Assembly: GCF_963169125.1 (NCBI RefSeq)
Contig: NC_084795.1
Location: 195,646,214 to 195,710,213 of the forward strand
DNA from: Humulus lupulus
Taxonomy: Eukaryota; Streptophyta; Magnoliopsida; Rosales; Cannabaceae
Reading direction: 5' to 3'
Length of the DNA stretch: 64,000 nucleotides
The notes below the pieces were generated by a model, which was not told the DNA's origin, searched no databases, and was given only the letters and a program-made list of their open reading frames with translations. Position numbers and translations under genes: made by a program. Below, in pieces: positions 23,346-33,840 of the stretch (its first letter is position 1; the number at the start of each line of letters is the position of its first letter).

Positions 23346-26010
23346 GTGTCTAAGGCGTTTGTTCTTAGCGCCCTCAGCATCTTCTCCGGGACGCTTGCTC
23401 ACCCCAGTTGTCCTCACGGGGAACACAAGCCCTTCCCCGTCGCTACTGCTACTCGAGACCATCATAGTCTCGGAAGGCCCGTCAGCAGGGGACTTCTCTA
23501 CCCTCGGAGACGCTTGCGCCTCGCCACTTGTCTTCTTGGGTGAGGCAGCCTTACCTCCCCTACCAGCCTTGGTCTTTCGTCCTTTCCCCGTGGACGGGTC
23601 TTGGCTGGTGGCAGCCTTCTTAATAAGCAAAGTAACCCTCCCCAACATCTTGGCTTCGGGATACTCTGCAAGAAACGTACAAAGCAAGGTTAACGAACCA
23701 ACAAGCAATGAGAAAGAAGATAAGCGGAAGACAAGACAATCAACAACATAAAAGCACAAGCAAGCCCGCCAGCAGGGAACAAGAAACAAGAAAAAGAAAA
23801 GTTTGAAAGGGACGACCATGCACGAGAAACGTGGATGGCCTTCCCCGAGCAAAACAAAACATCGCTTCCTGCTCCAGGAAGCTCCCGTACTCCTTGAAGT
23901 CCGGGAAGGACATGCTGAGAGAAGAAGGGTCAACCATGATGACACCTTCTGGCAGACTACCATCACTCAGACACTAGAGGAGCTCATCTACCCTATCGCA
24001 GTACCTGTCGAAAGGTATCCTACGCGGATCTAGCCTAGGGAAACGGGGATCAAACCCCATCTGAGAGGTCCGGGAAACCTCAGACAGGCTGGGGGTGTGG
24101 ATCAATCGAAAACTAGTCTTACCTCTCCCGGAGGTACTAGCCCCCGGAGCCCCTTCGTTAGGGTAAGCCGCGGCGTGGCGAGCCTCGATCTCCTCTTCCT
24201 CCAGCTGGGGGTCGGGGAACCTCTCCGCCCAACTAGGAGATAGAGTATTTTCGTCCCGAGCTGCTTGGGTGATCACCTTAGACAGCTCCAGGGCAATCTG
24301 CTCCCGGATATCAGCTGACACCTAAGTTTGCCCCCTGCCACTCACTGGCTCGATGTTTTGGAAGGAGGCAAGTAGCCCATACTCCCTCAACGATTCGGAG
24401 GTCACAAGTCCCTCCCCTTTCAACTCTTCCTCAGAAAGCCCTTCGTAGAATTTGGACCTCCTTATCATCTCCGCGCAGCGAGGTGTCCGCGGAATGACTT
24501 CTGCGAAAATCAAACACAAGCGTTAGAGATCCTCCCAAAAAGCAAATCAAGTGCAAAGAAACAAAGTAGAAAAGGAGAGGAAGGAGCGCTTACCAGGGAT
24601 TTTGAAGTCCAAAGATAGGGCTGGCACCCTCTTCAGCGGGAAGCCAGTCGTCAGGAACCAGTATTCCCGGAGGTCTGGAACCCTCGCGGTATGACAAGTG
24701 GGGCACATCACGTCCGGGTGCCTTTCTAGCCTGTAAAACCCCACCTTGTCTGAATGACCCCTCATAGGCTGAGACTTCAACCCGTAAAAGTACAGCACCT
24801 CCTCCGGGGTAGGAGCTTCCAATCTCCGGGACTTGCAAAAGATGAACCACCCTGCTAAGAGCTTGTAGCTGGGAGGAATTAACTGGAAGGGGGCAATCCC
24901 CGCCTTCACACAGAAATTGGCGAAGTAACTCCTTAGGGGCAAGTGCGCCCCACACACTATGTGTGCCCAACTCCAGGCACCAAAGCCCTCGTGACTCTGG
25001 CTAGCTGACTCGCCCAGCACCGACAGACGGTGCCACATCAGGCCTGGGATGTTCTTCAGGCCTGCCTCAGAGGAATACAGCTCCAGCATGCCATAATTCC
25101 TGAAAAGGTTCGGCTTTTGGTCCATCTCCCAGATGGAGCTATTGGAGATTGGTGGGCTAGCCGCGACCACTTTCGCCTTTCCTTTCCCTTTTCCACCAGC
25201 GACAGGAGAGCCCTTCTCTTGGGCAGAATCAGCCTCCCCCGCAGCAAGAAGTTGTTCCTTCGAGATGTTCGTCACTGGACAAAAGAAAAGAAAGAAGAAA
25301 ACACTCTAAGCAGTCAGCACCCTTGTCATACCCTAGTGGTATCAAAGGCGTCGGGGAGACCCTCCCCGAAAACTGCTTGGAGAGGCTCCCACCGAGCTTA
25401 CCGAGGGATTGGCACCATGCCACCCGAAGGACAGCAAGGAACCAGACTCAGACCCCGAGCCTAAGCCCACCAAAAGAAGTGTTTTTCCAGAGAAAGACGC
25501 CCTCAAGGCGTTCATGCTTATGCCCTAAAACAGCAAAACAAGGGACGAATTTCCAAACGCAAATCGCCAAAACATGCAGAAAAGGCTACTTATCGACTCA
25601 CAATCAATCACATGCCTACCAAAGCCCTATTCACACATGCACATAAGCAATAATGGCAGAAACCTCTACTCTAACAACTACCAACAACCTAAGGTTTGGG
25701 AGGAAAGAGCAAAGTAGAAATACTTACTGATATTCGGGTAGTTGGAGGTTGAAGGAGTAACTGGATCACTGCACAGAACGATCGCGAGAAGTAAAAGCTG
25801 CAAAGACGAACGTCGATTCAAACCAGGAACTTCGGGGAATAAACCCACTGCCAAATCAAAAAGAAAAGTTTCCAGATACTTACCAAAAGAAATGGCAAGT
25901 TCGGGGGAACGTAAGCTGGGAAGCCTGAGAGTTCGAAGGTTTGGAAATCTGAAAATCCTAAAGATGGAGAATCTGAAAGCGTAAAGAGGAAGAAAGGTCC
26001 TTTCCCTCGT

Positions 26011-26017
26011 TTTTATA
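26011..26017 (-). promoter_or_regulatory. TATA box of the Tat-1 antisense gene
   Basis: TATAAAA on the minus strand lies about 130 bp upstream of the first inferred donor (GTAAGTATC at 25883). It is inside the element, about 450 bp before the 3' LTR, so it is independent of the LTR promoter. Confidence 0.55.
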
Positions 26018-26458
26018 GCAGGGAAGAGGCCGTTTCGAATTCCTCAAGTGGACGGTCCCGATCTTCCCATTCCGTGTGCATCAGATCCAACGGCTGGAGA
26101 GGAAGCGACGATCCTATTTATGACTCCTCGGATGGGAATAAAGTATTTATTTCCCATCATTACACCACCTCGGGCCCGGAGTACCATTAAAAACCGTCAA
26201 ATCATTAGTTAGATGACTGACGCACGCATACTCAACCAGACGCCTCACGCACACGTCTTGGTCGCAGAACTATTCCCAGAATGACACGTGGTCCTTGCCG
26301 CACTTGCGTACTTGATCTCAAACAGAAGAAATTCCCTTTCTTTTTCATACTAACACTCAGGCGGGAAAAAGGAACCCTTCCGGGAACACAAAAGGTGCCC
26401 CCTCGCCTAATCTAAGAAACCGATTGTACAAGCTCCCGGATCCCTCAAAGCTCCGTGA
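26018..26458. other. Tat-1 region between antisense promoter and polypurine tract
   Basis: Presumed promoter region of the antisense gene and 3' end of the element. No coding frame or repeat seen. Confidence 0.4.
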
Positions 26459-26472
26459 CCTTGGGGGGTAAA
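26459..26472 (+). promoter_or_regulatory. Polypurine tract of Tat-1
   Basis: CCTTGGGGGGTAAA directly abuts the 3' LTR start TGTTATCC at 26473. Tat-2 has an equivalent GGGCTTGGGGGGCAAA before its 3' LTR. Confidence 0.8.
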
Positions 26473-27357
26473 TGTTATCCAGATTTCCGGATAGCGTTTA
26501 GATTAATGGCCTCGGGGAAGCAGAATTATCGATGTCTTTCACGATAGGTGACCAGAGCTCGCGGATGAACAGAAAGGCTTCACCTCTCCCGCTTGGTGTC
26601 CGGATTACTCTTCCAAGCAAACACAATACGGAAACTCGTCAACTCTCCCGGACTCCCGAAGGGGTATCCTTCGGGAAACTCCTTCCAGGAGAAGCTCTTC
26701 AAGTGGTCTCCGCGGAAGCAGTTCCGTGCCTCGCACGGAACAAAGCCAAACGGTCGGGTCCTGGAGGAGGCATATTTGGAATGATATCCGCCTGACACAG
26801 GATCCCGCCTGACACGCCCGTCAGGTCAAAGCCGCACACATCCCAGCACGCCTAAGGGTACCTTTTCGCCTACTGTTCCGCTGACAACTTGGAAAAGACG
26901 GCTGACTTTGTGTGTTCCCCATACTTTCACGTAAATATACCCACATAGAGTCTTGTAGCCATGCTACTACAGTAATTGTATCCCTATTTATGGCTGGTGT
27001 AATTAGGACGCATGTACGTAGAGAAAAACCCTAATCCAAAACCCTAGCTATAAAGACCCCTTCATTTCACAAGAAGAGGGACGGACAAATCATATAGCAA
27101 AAACTCTACTAAAATCTCTCAAGCTTCATCTTCTTCAAGAGAACCCGAGAGAAACACTGTGAGTGTGTGAAGTTCTTGTGCACCAGCCATCTTACTGTAA
27201 CCTTTTCCAAGTATAATAACATCGACTCGTGGACTAGGGCTTGTTAACGCCTGAACCACGTAAAAACGCTGTTTGTTTAGTTACATTTCAGCATTTCTAC
27301 AGTTCTTATCTTTTTATTATTCCGTTAGTTACTCGTTTCCGAAAAACTCGGTAAACA
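26473..27357 (+). repeat. 3' LTR of Tat-1
   Basis: 885 bp, TGTTATCC...GGTAAACA, with four base differences from the 5' LTR. Followed by the target duplication ATTAT (27358-27362). Confidence 0.95.
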
Positions 27358-28886
27358 ATTATAAAGAACTATATTTTTTAATTTTTGGTAGAATCCTTTT
27401 GAGAAAAATAAGTTAATTTTATTTTGTTGAAGAAATAATTACCGAGATGATTATAATTAAATTTATTTTAAAAATTCTAAGAGAATGTTAATTTGATTAA
27501 AAAGGTTACTAATCCAATTTTCTTTAAAATTCGGGCTTTGGACCCTCTTTATTTTCTGTAAACAAAAATTCATTAATTTATAAAATTATTAATTCTAATA
27601 TCCATATTAACTGTAATAATTATTTAGTGTACAAAATCTAAGTCCACAACTATTAAGAATAAAATATGCTAAAACTCTAATCTTTATTAGCAAAGTCTCA
27701 TTTTTTTTACCAAGTATAAAATCTATCAACTTTTGTGACAATGTCCTATATGGGAAGTTGTATTTGAATAATAACTCTACAAGTGTGACCATATACCTTA
27801 GAAGATACTTATTGATGGTTTGCTTTGGGTCTAGCTCTTCTAATCATTGATCAAGCCTCCCACCTTCACATATAACTCCCAAAGACCCCATAATCATATT
27901 AGAACTAACTAACAAAATAAAAACTAATGAAACAAAACAAAAGAAACAAAGAAAGAGCTTGAAGATTACCTCTTGATATCTCTTGTTTCTTCTTCTAAAT
28001 TCTAAAATAACAACGGAAGTTGAGGGCTGTTTAGAGAAGAGAGTTGAGATGAAAGTGTTAGAGAGATTTCAGTGAAATTTGTGGAGAAAAATTTTAGAGA
28101 AGGGAAGGGAGTGTCTCGGCCAAGTGAGATCGAAGGAGGAGAGAAAGAAGTCTTGAGAGAGAGAAAAAAAAAATGAAGGGCTTTGTTCTATTTTTTTTCT
28201 TCTTTATATACCAAATTAGTAAAATGACCTCTGCCGCCCCTCCTAAGCCATGATCCTCCCTCTACTTTTCTTAATTATTCCCTTAACAAACTACTAAATC
28301 TTCTTTTTATTATTTTTCCAAACAATAATTACCAAGTGGTAATTTTGTCTTACCTCACCAAATTGAATTCTTAACTTAGGGTAATTAAATTAAATATTTC
28401 TTTCCATTTAATTTAAGTGGTCACACTCCTATATTTATATTTTATGAAATTAATCATCTAAAAATTCTATTTATGACTAATTAAGCATTTTTCACAAAAA
28501 TGCATTTTGAATGATTTTTCTCACAAATATTTAACATTTTAGACCTCAAAATAAAACAAACCAATAATTGTATTCCCATTAATATTATGTCATAATTATG
28601 CACTTCCAATAATATTTTATTAGAGAATTTACCTTGTTAACGTTTCCATTTCGGTTTGAGACCAAAATTCTGAGTTTGATAAAAAACCGCACATTTCACA
28701 CATTGGCTAACATTTGCAACATGAAATTTGCTTCTAAGGAATATACTATTAATAAAAATAATATTTCATATATATTTCATCACTCTATCATAGATCCTAA
28801 TAAGTGCTTGAAAAGCAAAGTGTTACATTATTAACTTATAGTAGATAAAATGTATTTAATATGCTTTTAGGGCATAAACCCTACCA

Positions 28887-29722
28887 GTCCCAACCCTATA
28901 GTTTGTAAAATAAATGATAAAGGCACAACAAACTTGAGTTGATTATAGCACATTGGATATAACGTTCCTATAGAAGTCATTTATTTCCATAATAGAGATA
29001 GACCTATTTGAAAGAGATCGACATAGATAAAGAAGGTTGTGAGATCAAGAAATCGAAATAGGTTTTGCGCTTTTCATAGAAGAATGGACCTTGAGCCACT
29101 GAAGTGCTTGGATCTAGAATACCAAACTCGGAAGGTTTTTTTTTGGAGAAGCTAGGATTCCTATCTTAATTTCAAAAGGCCTTTTTGAGAAACAGTTTTT
29201 TAAATTAGAATAATTTTATTATTCCTAATTTACTCATAAAATATATATTTTTTAATTAATATCCAAACACTTTAAAAATAACTTTTAATTAAAAAAAAGA
29301 TCTTTGTGTAATAGTTATCCAAACAGAAAATGTAAGCTAAAACTTCTACTTATCGTTTAGTTTTAGCTATAAGCAAAAACATAAGTTTTGCCAAACGGGG
29401 CCTAGATACTGAAGAATTAAGATTTGAATGATTGATGATTTGTTTCTATGAAATATGAAGAGTGGTATAGTATTTTGATAGATTGGCATCAAGTTGATTA
29501 TTATGATGTCGATTATTGTGAATGCTGATGAGAAGAATGATAGGATGAAGTTCGCATTCAATAAGTTAACATTGGAAAAACTTCATTATAACAAATGTCA
29601 AAATTAAACTACGAAAATGAGCGAGTAGATGAATGTAGTAAACTAAAAAAACATCATGCATGCAATGAGATATTCTACACATGATTAGTAGAGTGGAATT
29701 GATTGATATGGATCGGAAGAAG
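28887..29722. other. AT-rich gap with a possible MITE
   Basis: No coding frame is convincing. A possible miniature element lies at 29178-29402: GGCC-TTTTTGAGAAAC at the left faces GCCAAACGGGGCC at the right, whose reverse complement GGCCCCGTTTGGC is a common MITE end in plants. The left end is too diverged, and no target duplication was found, so this is tentative. Confidence 0.3.
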
Positions 29723-30652
29723 TGTAACGACCCGAATTTGCTAATCGGGCTTGGGGCCTTGATTAGTGTGCACGGAGGGCAATAAATGATTTAATATGCT
29801 AATACATGGATTTATGTGAGTATATGATAGTGATGCATGTTTAATTGAGTTAAATGTGCATGTGGGCCCCGTCTGGATATTAGGGGCATAAGTGTGATAA
29901 ATGTTATATATATGTGATATGTCTGTGTAGCACGATCCGAGACAGTCCTGGGGAGCGGTTAGCCAGAGAGTCACAATAGGGTTGAGATTCCGACTCGGGG
30001 CGAGTCGAGGGGTAATTTGAGTACTAGGTATTTTATGGGGTTATCGGGACATGAAAATAAATATTTGGAGATATATTTGAGGATAGAATGTTTAGACGGG
30101 AATATTGGGGAAATTTACCATTTTGCCCTCGGGGACGTTTTGGGTACCCCGAGCCTTGAGGTAACCACATAGATTTAAGTGAATAAAACAAAAGGGAGAA
30201 CTGTTTAGAAACTTAGAGAAACCGACTTGCACTTCTCTTCTTAGCCAAGGATAGCTTTTATTCTCCTCTCTCTTTCACTCTCTAAGGCAAATTCAAAGGG
30301 AAACTTTGGGAATCAACTTGATGGTCTAAGGAGTTCAGTTGGGATTTAGGGAGCTTGGAGCATAAGGGGGCTGGTTCTAAGGTTTAATTCAGCAAGAGGT
30401 AAGCTTTAATTATGGAGGTTATGTTTAGAGTTGCAGCTGGTTGTTAGAGTATGCATGTTAGCAAGTTTGAATTGTTCTTGTGTGATTTAGTTGAGTTTTG
30501 GGGTAGATTTTAATGGGTTTTGATGTTGTTACTGAGTTATTATTGAGCTGGAATATATGTGTTAAATATCTGGGTTTGATAGATGAGTTTTGGGTGAATT
30601 GGCTTGAGGAAAGGTGTGGAAAAATGGTGAGAAAATCTGGGTTCGGTGATGA

Positions 30653-30758
30653 GGGCCGCGGCCCTAGGAGGGGCGTGCCGCGGCCCGTGTGGGTGTCAGT
30701 GGGAAGCTAGCCTTTATTTTGAGGCTAGCCGCAGCGCTTGTGGGTAGGGCTGCGGCCC
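30653..30758. repeat. Reiterated palindromes in the Tekay-A LTR
   Basis: GGGCCGCGGCCC (30653-30664) is a perfect 12-bp palindrome. Variants TGCCGCGGCCC (30676), GCCGCAGCGC (30728) and GGGCTGCGGCCC (30747) follow. An 8-bp stem GCTAGCCT...AGGCTAGC lies between them (30706-30729). Confidence 0.8.
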
Positions 30759-31181
30759 TTAGTGCCAGTCTGTGTTTTTAAGGGTATTTAGGCTTGGGAA
30801 CTCAATGGGTAAGGCTCAGGATGGATTTTATCACCCGGATTGATATAATTCAAGGTCCCGGAGGTTAGGGTTATGGTTCAGAGTTATTTATTGGATTAGA
30901 ATTTAATGGATGGATATTGTTAATATGTTGTGACTAGGGATTCGGAGAGGCTCAAGTTAGAGGACTGTGCTCAGGGCATCGGTGCTCAGAAAGCTCAGAA
31001 TTCAGGTAAGAAAACCCTTGTTCCCATAGAGCTCGTGTGCAGGGCTGAGCCCAATGTGTTTGTATAGAATTGAAATGTAGGGCTGAGCCCAATATGTTAG
31101 AACTGCGGGGCGTAGCCCTTTAGCTGAGTATGCTATAATTCTGTATTTGCTTGCTATGCTATGTATGTTATCCTGTGAATG

Positions 31182-31290
31182 GTCGGCGAGGGCCGGAAAC
31201 GGCGAAGGGCCGGGAACGGCGTTGGGCACGTTGAGTGCAAGGCCGAGAACGGCAAGGGGCCGGGAGCAACGTTGAGCACGTGGAGTGCGA
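31182..31290. repeat. GC-rich direct repeat in the Tekay-A LTR
   Basis: GGGCCGGGAACGGCGTTGG-GCACGTTGAGTGCAA is followed by a second copy GGGCCGGGAGCAACGTTGAG-CACGTGGAGTGCGA about 52 bp later. Shorter GGCCG(A/G)(G/A)AACGGC words lie between. This looks like a duplication inside the LTR. Confidence 0.6.
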
Positions 31291-32157
31291 GTTGCCAGGA
31301 CGAGTCCCTAAAAGGATACCTGGGCTATCCTCACGGCGTGGTCCGCAAACCCAGGGCTTGGTAAATGCTTGGGACGGCTAGGCCGTATGTGTTTAGCCCA
31401 TTGGTGGCCTGTTTATATGCTTGATATATGTGTTGCATATGTTATCTGGTTGTGGGTTTTCTTGCTGGGCTTCGACTCACAGATGCTCTGTGGTGCAGGT
31501 AAGGGTAAAGAGAAGGTCAACCAACCATGAGTACAGCAGGCGTGAGGCGACGTGTACATGTTTGGCTAGCCTAGCTGCCACAGCCAGAGGATTTTGGGAG
31601 ACGCTTGTAAATGAACTTAGATTTTGTCGTTTAGCTGACTTGGTTCTACTTTTATGTTGTAAACATTTCTAAACTGTATTTTGGGATCCCAGGTGTCAAA
31701 CTTTTATGATTTTCAATGTTTTGGAGTTATTTCTAAAGTTTTTCTTCTGTTTATGGATTAATTACACTATTTGACTTAAAACCTCGAATAGCGAGTTGAA
31801 AGCACGTTTTTAAACTCACCTGTAACGACTCTAATGAAGTAGGGCGAGCCAAGGTTATTGGTTCTGGAGATTGACCGAACATGTACACACGCTGTCAGTG
31901 ACAGGCTCAACTCAGAGTTGGTTGGTAAGATTGGCTAATATGTCTGAATATGTGTTTGAATGCCCTGTTTGCCTGCTTATCTTGTTTAGATCATGATGAA
32001 TGAGTTAAGATATGCATGATGTTAGGGCATGGCCCGTTGTGTGTTATATGTTATATGAGATATTACTATGGATGACTGATGTGTTTGGGAGGTGGTTTTT
32101 GGATGTTGTTATCATGCCTGATGAGCGGCGTCGTTGGTTGCAGGCATATTTGTTGAG

Positions 32158-33840
32158 ATGCCTCGGCAATCAGCTAGACTCCGTAGCAGTAGGGCCGAGG
32201 ATGACAACCAGGGTCAGGACCCTCCACTTGCCCCACAGAATTGGCAAGAGATGTTTGTTGAGATGGAAGCAAGAATTTAGCGAACAGAGGAAGAGTTGCG
32301 GCAGTTGAGGCAGCAGGCCCCGCCTCAGGTTACCGGGCTGCCAGTGCAGCAGGTTGCAGCGCCAGTGCCAGTTCAGTCTGCTACGGAGAATAAGTGGGAA
32401 CCTTTGTATGATAGGTTCAGGAAGCAGCATCCTCCCACCTTTGAGGGTGGATCAGACCCACTGCGGGCAGAGCAGTGGATGAATATGATTGCCTCAATTC
32501 TGGATTTTATGAGAGTTCAGGGGAATGAGAGGGTAGCCTATGCTAGCTACATGTTAAGAGAGGATGCCCGCATTTGGTGGGATGTGGTAGTTCAGAGAAG
32601 GGATGTATCAGTTATGACCTGGGAGGAATTCAGAAACTTGTTTAATGAGAAGTACTACAGTGTGGCAGTGCGAGCTGCAAAGGTTGATGAGTTTATCGAC
32701 TTGACTCAGAATCGATCGACTGTGACGAAGTATGCAACAAAATTTGATAGATTGGCGAAGTTTGCGCTAGATCTAGTGCCGACAAATGCAGCCAGGAGGG
32801 ATAGGTTTGTGCGGGGGTTGAATGTGATGATTGCCCGCGATGTGAACATTACCTTGGATCCAGAGACTACTACTTATGGCCAAGCTGTGGATAAGGCCCT
32901 TACTGCTGAGAGGGCTGAGGATCAGATTTGGAAGGATAGTGCTGTTAGGCGCGATGCCAGGAGGACAGTGCTTCATTTCGTTGGGTTCAGTCGTGGTGGT
33001 GGTTCTAGTGAGCAGAAGAGGAAGACCCCAGATTCCTTTGTTCCTCCCAGCTTGGATAGGAGGGCACGGGGTGCTTCTACTGGCCGTCAGAGTGGCAGTG
33101 ATAACTGGAGGAGTTTTCCCATGTGTCCACAGTGCAGGCGTCGACACCAGGGTGAGTGCAGGATCAGGGCCTGCTTTGTTTGTGGAAGTGCCAGCCATCT
33201 GAAGAGGGATTGCCCTCAAGTTAAGAAGGAGGAGCAGAAGCAGAGTGACAGTCTTGCTCCTGCCAGGGTATTCACTTTGACACAGACTGAGGCGGAGGCT
33301 AGCCCCTCAGTTGTGACAGGTCAAATCTCTAGTGCTGGTTCTTTATATACTGCATTGTTTGATTCAGGGGCTACCCATTCATTTGTATCTGCTAGAGTGA
33401 TAGATCAGCTTTGTAGACCTAGTGGTGTATATGCTAGGGGATGTCAGACTTTGTTGCCAAAAGGAGAATTGGTAGTCTCTAGGAAGTGGATTAGAGCATT
33501 GCCTGTAGAGGTAGATGGTAGGGAGCTGTCTGCTGATCTGATTGAGTTAGAGATGGATGATTTTGACATGATTCTGGGGATGGATTGGCTATCCAAGTAT
33601 GGGGCAACGATTGACTGCAAGCGCAGAATGGTGACTTTTGAACCAGAAGGGGAGTTACCCTTTGTGTTTGTGGGGTCAGTTAGTGGACCGCGTGTACCAA
33701 TGATTTCAGCCCTAAGGGCTAGAGACCTGATGCAGGAAGGTTGCATAGGATTCCTGGCAAGCGTTGTGGATACTTCTAGGGTGGTGTCGGTTGGACCGGG
33801 TGAGACTAGATTGGTATGTGAGTCGATATGTTCTATTTCA
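32158..33840 (+). pseudogene. gag: Tekay-A gag-protease, truncated
   Basis: The ATG at 32158 opens the gag frame. A TAG at 32278-32280 interrupts it after 40 codons where the context suggests an original CAG, and the same frame is then open to 33840. The capsid core runs from about 32390 (PTFEGGSDPLRAEQWMN, EDARIWWDVV, FNEKYYSVAVR, KFDRLAKFALDLVP). A CCHC zinc knuckle CFVCGSASHLKRDC is near 33174, and the aspartic protease site LFDSGATHSFV near 33355, with the downstream FDMILGMDWLSKYGA landmark near 33560. These are typical of the Tekay/Del chromovirus gag-protease. The frame loses similarity near 33826, before RT. Confidence 0.9.

Larger units (their letters stand above)
21599..26017 (-). 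pseudogene. Tat-1 antisense intron-containing gene (plant 'gypsy-type transposon' domain, polyQ, coiled coil)
   Basis: Transcribed against pol. Inferred exons: about 25985-25884 and 25797-25728 (5' UTR), 25274-24594, 24500 to about 23821, 23665-22683 and 22603-21599. All visible donors are GTAAG and acceptors end in CAG, except that the end of the fourth exon is unclear. The third exon encodes a globular domain (LPLRSYFANF, APFQL, YKLLAGW, APTPEEVLYFYGLK) homologous to the Tat-2 antisense gene. It resembles the plant domain annotated as putative gypsy-type transposon (Transposase_28). The fifth exon has a nuclear-signal-like KNKRLRH and a long Gln tract. The last encodes about 200 residues of coiled coil and an acidic tail. 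Function is unknown. TAG stops at 24322-24324, 23974-23976 and 23283-23285 interrupt it; Tat-2 has Gln (LLQCV) at the second position. Confidence 0.75.
12591..27357 (+). mobile_element. Tat-1: complete Ty3/gypsy Tat-lineage retrotransposon
   Basis: This 14,767-bp element has two 885-bp LTRs, a primer-binding region, gag, protease-RT-RNase H-second RNase H-integrase, a nine-copy 70-bp tandem array, an antisense intron-containing gene, and a polypurine tract. Target duplications ATTAT are at 12586-12590 and 27358-27362. I count four differences between the LTRs (99.5% identity), so it is a recent insertion. The archaeal-type second RNase H and the long 3' region with an extra ORF are typical of the Tat lineage. 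Two TAG stops in pol and three in the antisense gene make it probably non-autonomous now. Confidence 0.95.
11294..28827 (-). mobile_element. Gypsy-type solo LTR split by Tat-1
   Basis: The two pieces, 11294-12590 and 27363-28827, add to about 2.76 kb. On the minus strand it starts TGTAACACTTTGC (28827) and ends GGGGTCACA (11294). Perfect 5-bp target duplications TTATT lie at 11289-11293 and 28828-28832. A TATATAAA box on the minus strand at 28203-28210 marks the promoter. The 11550-11600 part has the ACCTAGTTATTTCATGTGTAGGTGC block, like the late R-U5 region of Tekay-type LTRs. There are no internal domains, so it is a solo LTR left by LTR-LTR recombination. The host sequence around it is the Angela-like LTR. 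Confidence 0.8.
5309..28886 (-). mobile_element. Angela-like Ty1/copia LTR, copy 1, in three pieces
   Basis: The pieces are 5309-6345, 10458-11293 and 28833-28886, about 1.9 kb when added. Read on the minus strand the LTR starts near 28886 (TGGTAGGGTTTATGCCCTAA) and ends near 5309. It is then followed on the minus strand by TGGTATTTAAAG, a degraded tRNA-Met primer site. It is homologous along its length to the intact copy at 34886-47732. For example, AACAGATCGAATATTAGTTC is followed by TTGATTCTGGAACTGAAT in both, and GTTATATCAATGG-type and TTTATTGGAGCTTA blocks follow in the same order. The start sequence and size resemble Angela-type copia LTRs. It is interrupted by the copia element at 6346 and by the gypsy LTR at 11294. 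The short frames at 5420-5742 are non-coding. Confidence 0.7.
29723..31850 (+). repeat. 5' LTR of Tekay-A
   Basis: It starts TGTAACGACCCGAATTTGC. It contains GC-rich palindromes (30653-30758), a pair of GGGCTGAGCCCAAT words (near 31038 and 31080), a GC-rich direct repeat (31182-31290), and the GCAGGTAAGGGTAAAG block near 31496. It corresponds region by region to the minus-strand LTRs at 1-2316 and 62135-63660. Confidence 0.75.
29723..33826 (+). mobile_element. Tekay-A: truncated Tekay/Del-type gypsy element
   Basis: 5' LTR (29723 to about 31850), leader, and gag-protease up to about 33826, where similarity stops abruptly and unrelated sequence begins. There is no RT, integrase or 3' LTR. The LTR end and the first bases of the primer-binding site seem deleted near 31850: GTAGGGCGAGCCAAGG retains only the AGCC end of TGGTATCAGAGCC. 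Confidence 0.85.

Noticed and set aside
23039..23751. Plus-strand Cys/Val-rich frames opposite the polyQ tract
   Set aside because: They are the other-strand reading of CAG/CAA repeats in the antisense gene.
21599..26017. The antisense gene as a DNA-transposon transposase
   Set aside because: No DDE motif or terminal inverted repeats are visible; the family label containing 'transposase' is historical and no such activity is inferred.
5304..28891. Target duplication for Angela-like copy 1
   Set aside because: AGCCC and GTCCC match at only three of five positions; the outer ends are uncertain and a primer-site remnant suggests a truncated 5' LTR rather than a solo LTR.
30513..30710. Possible small host gene
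   Set aside because: It lies wholly inside the Tekay-A LTR and ends in the GC palindrome region.
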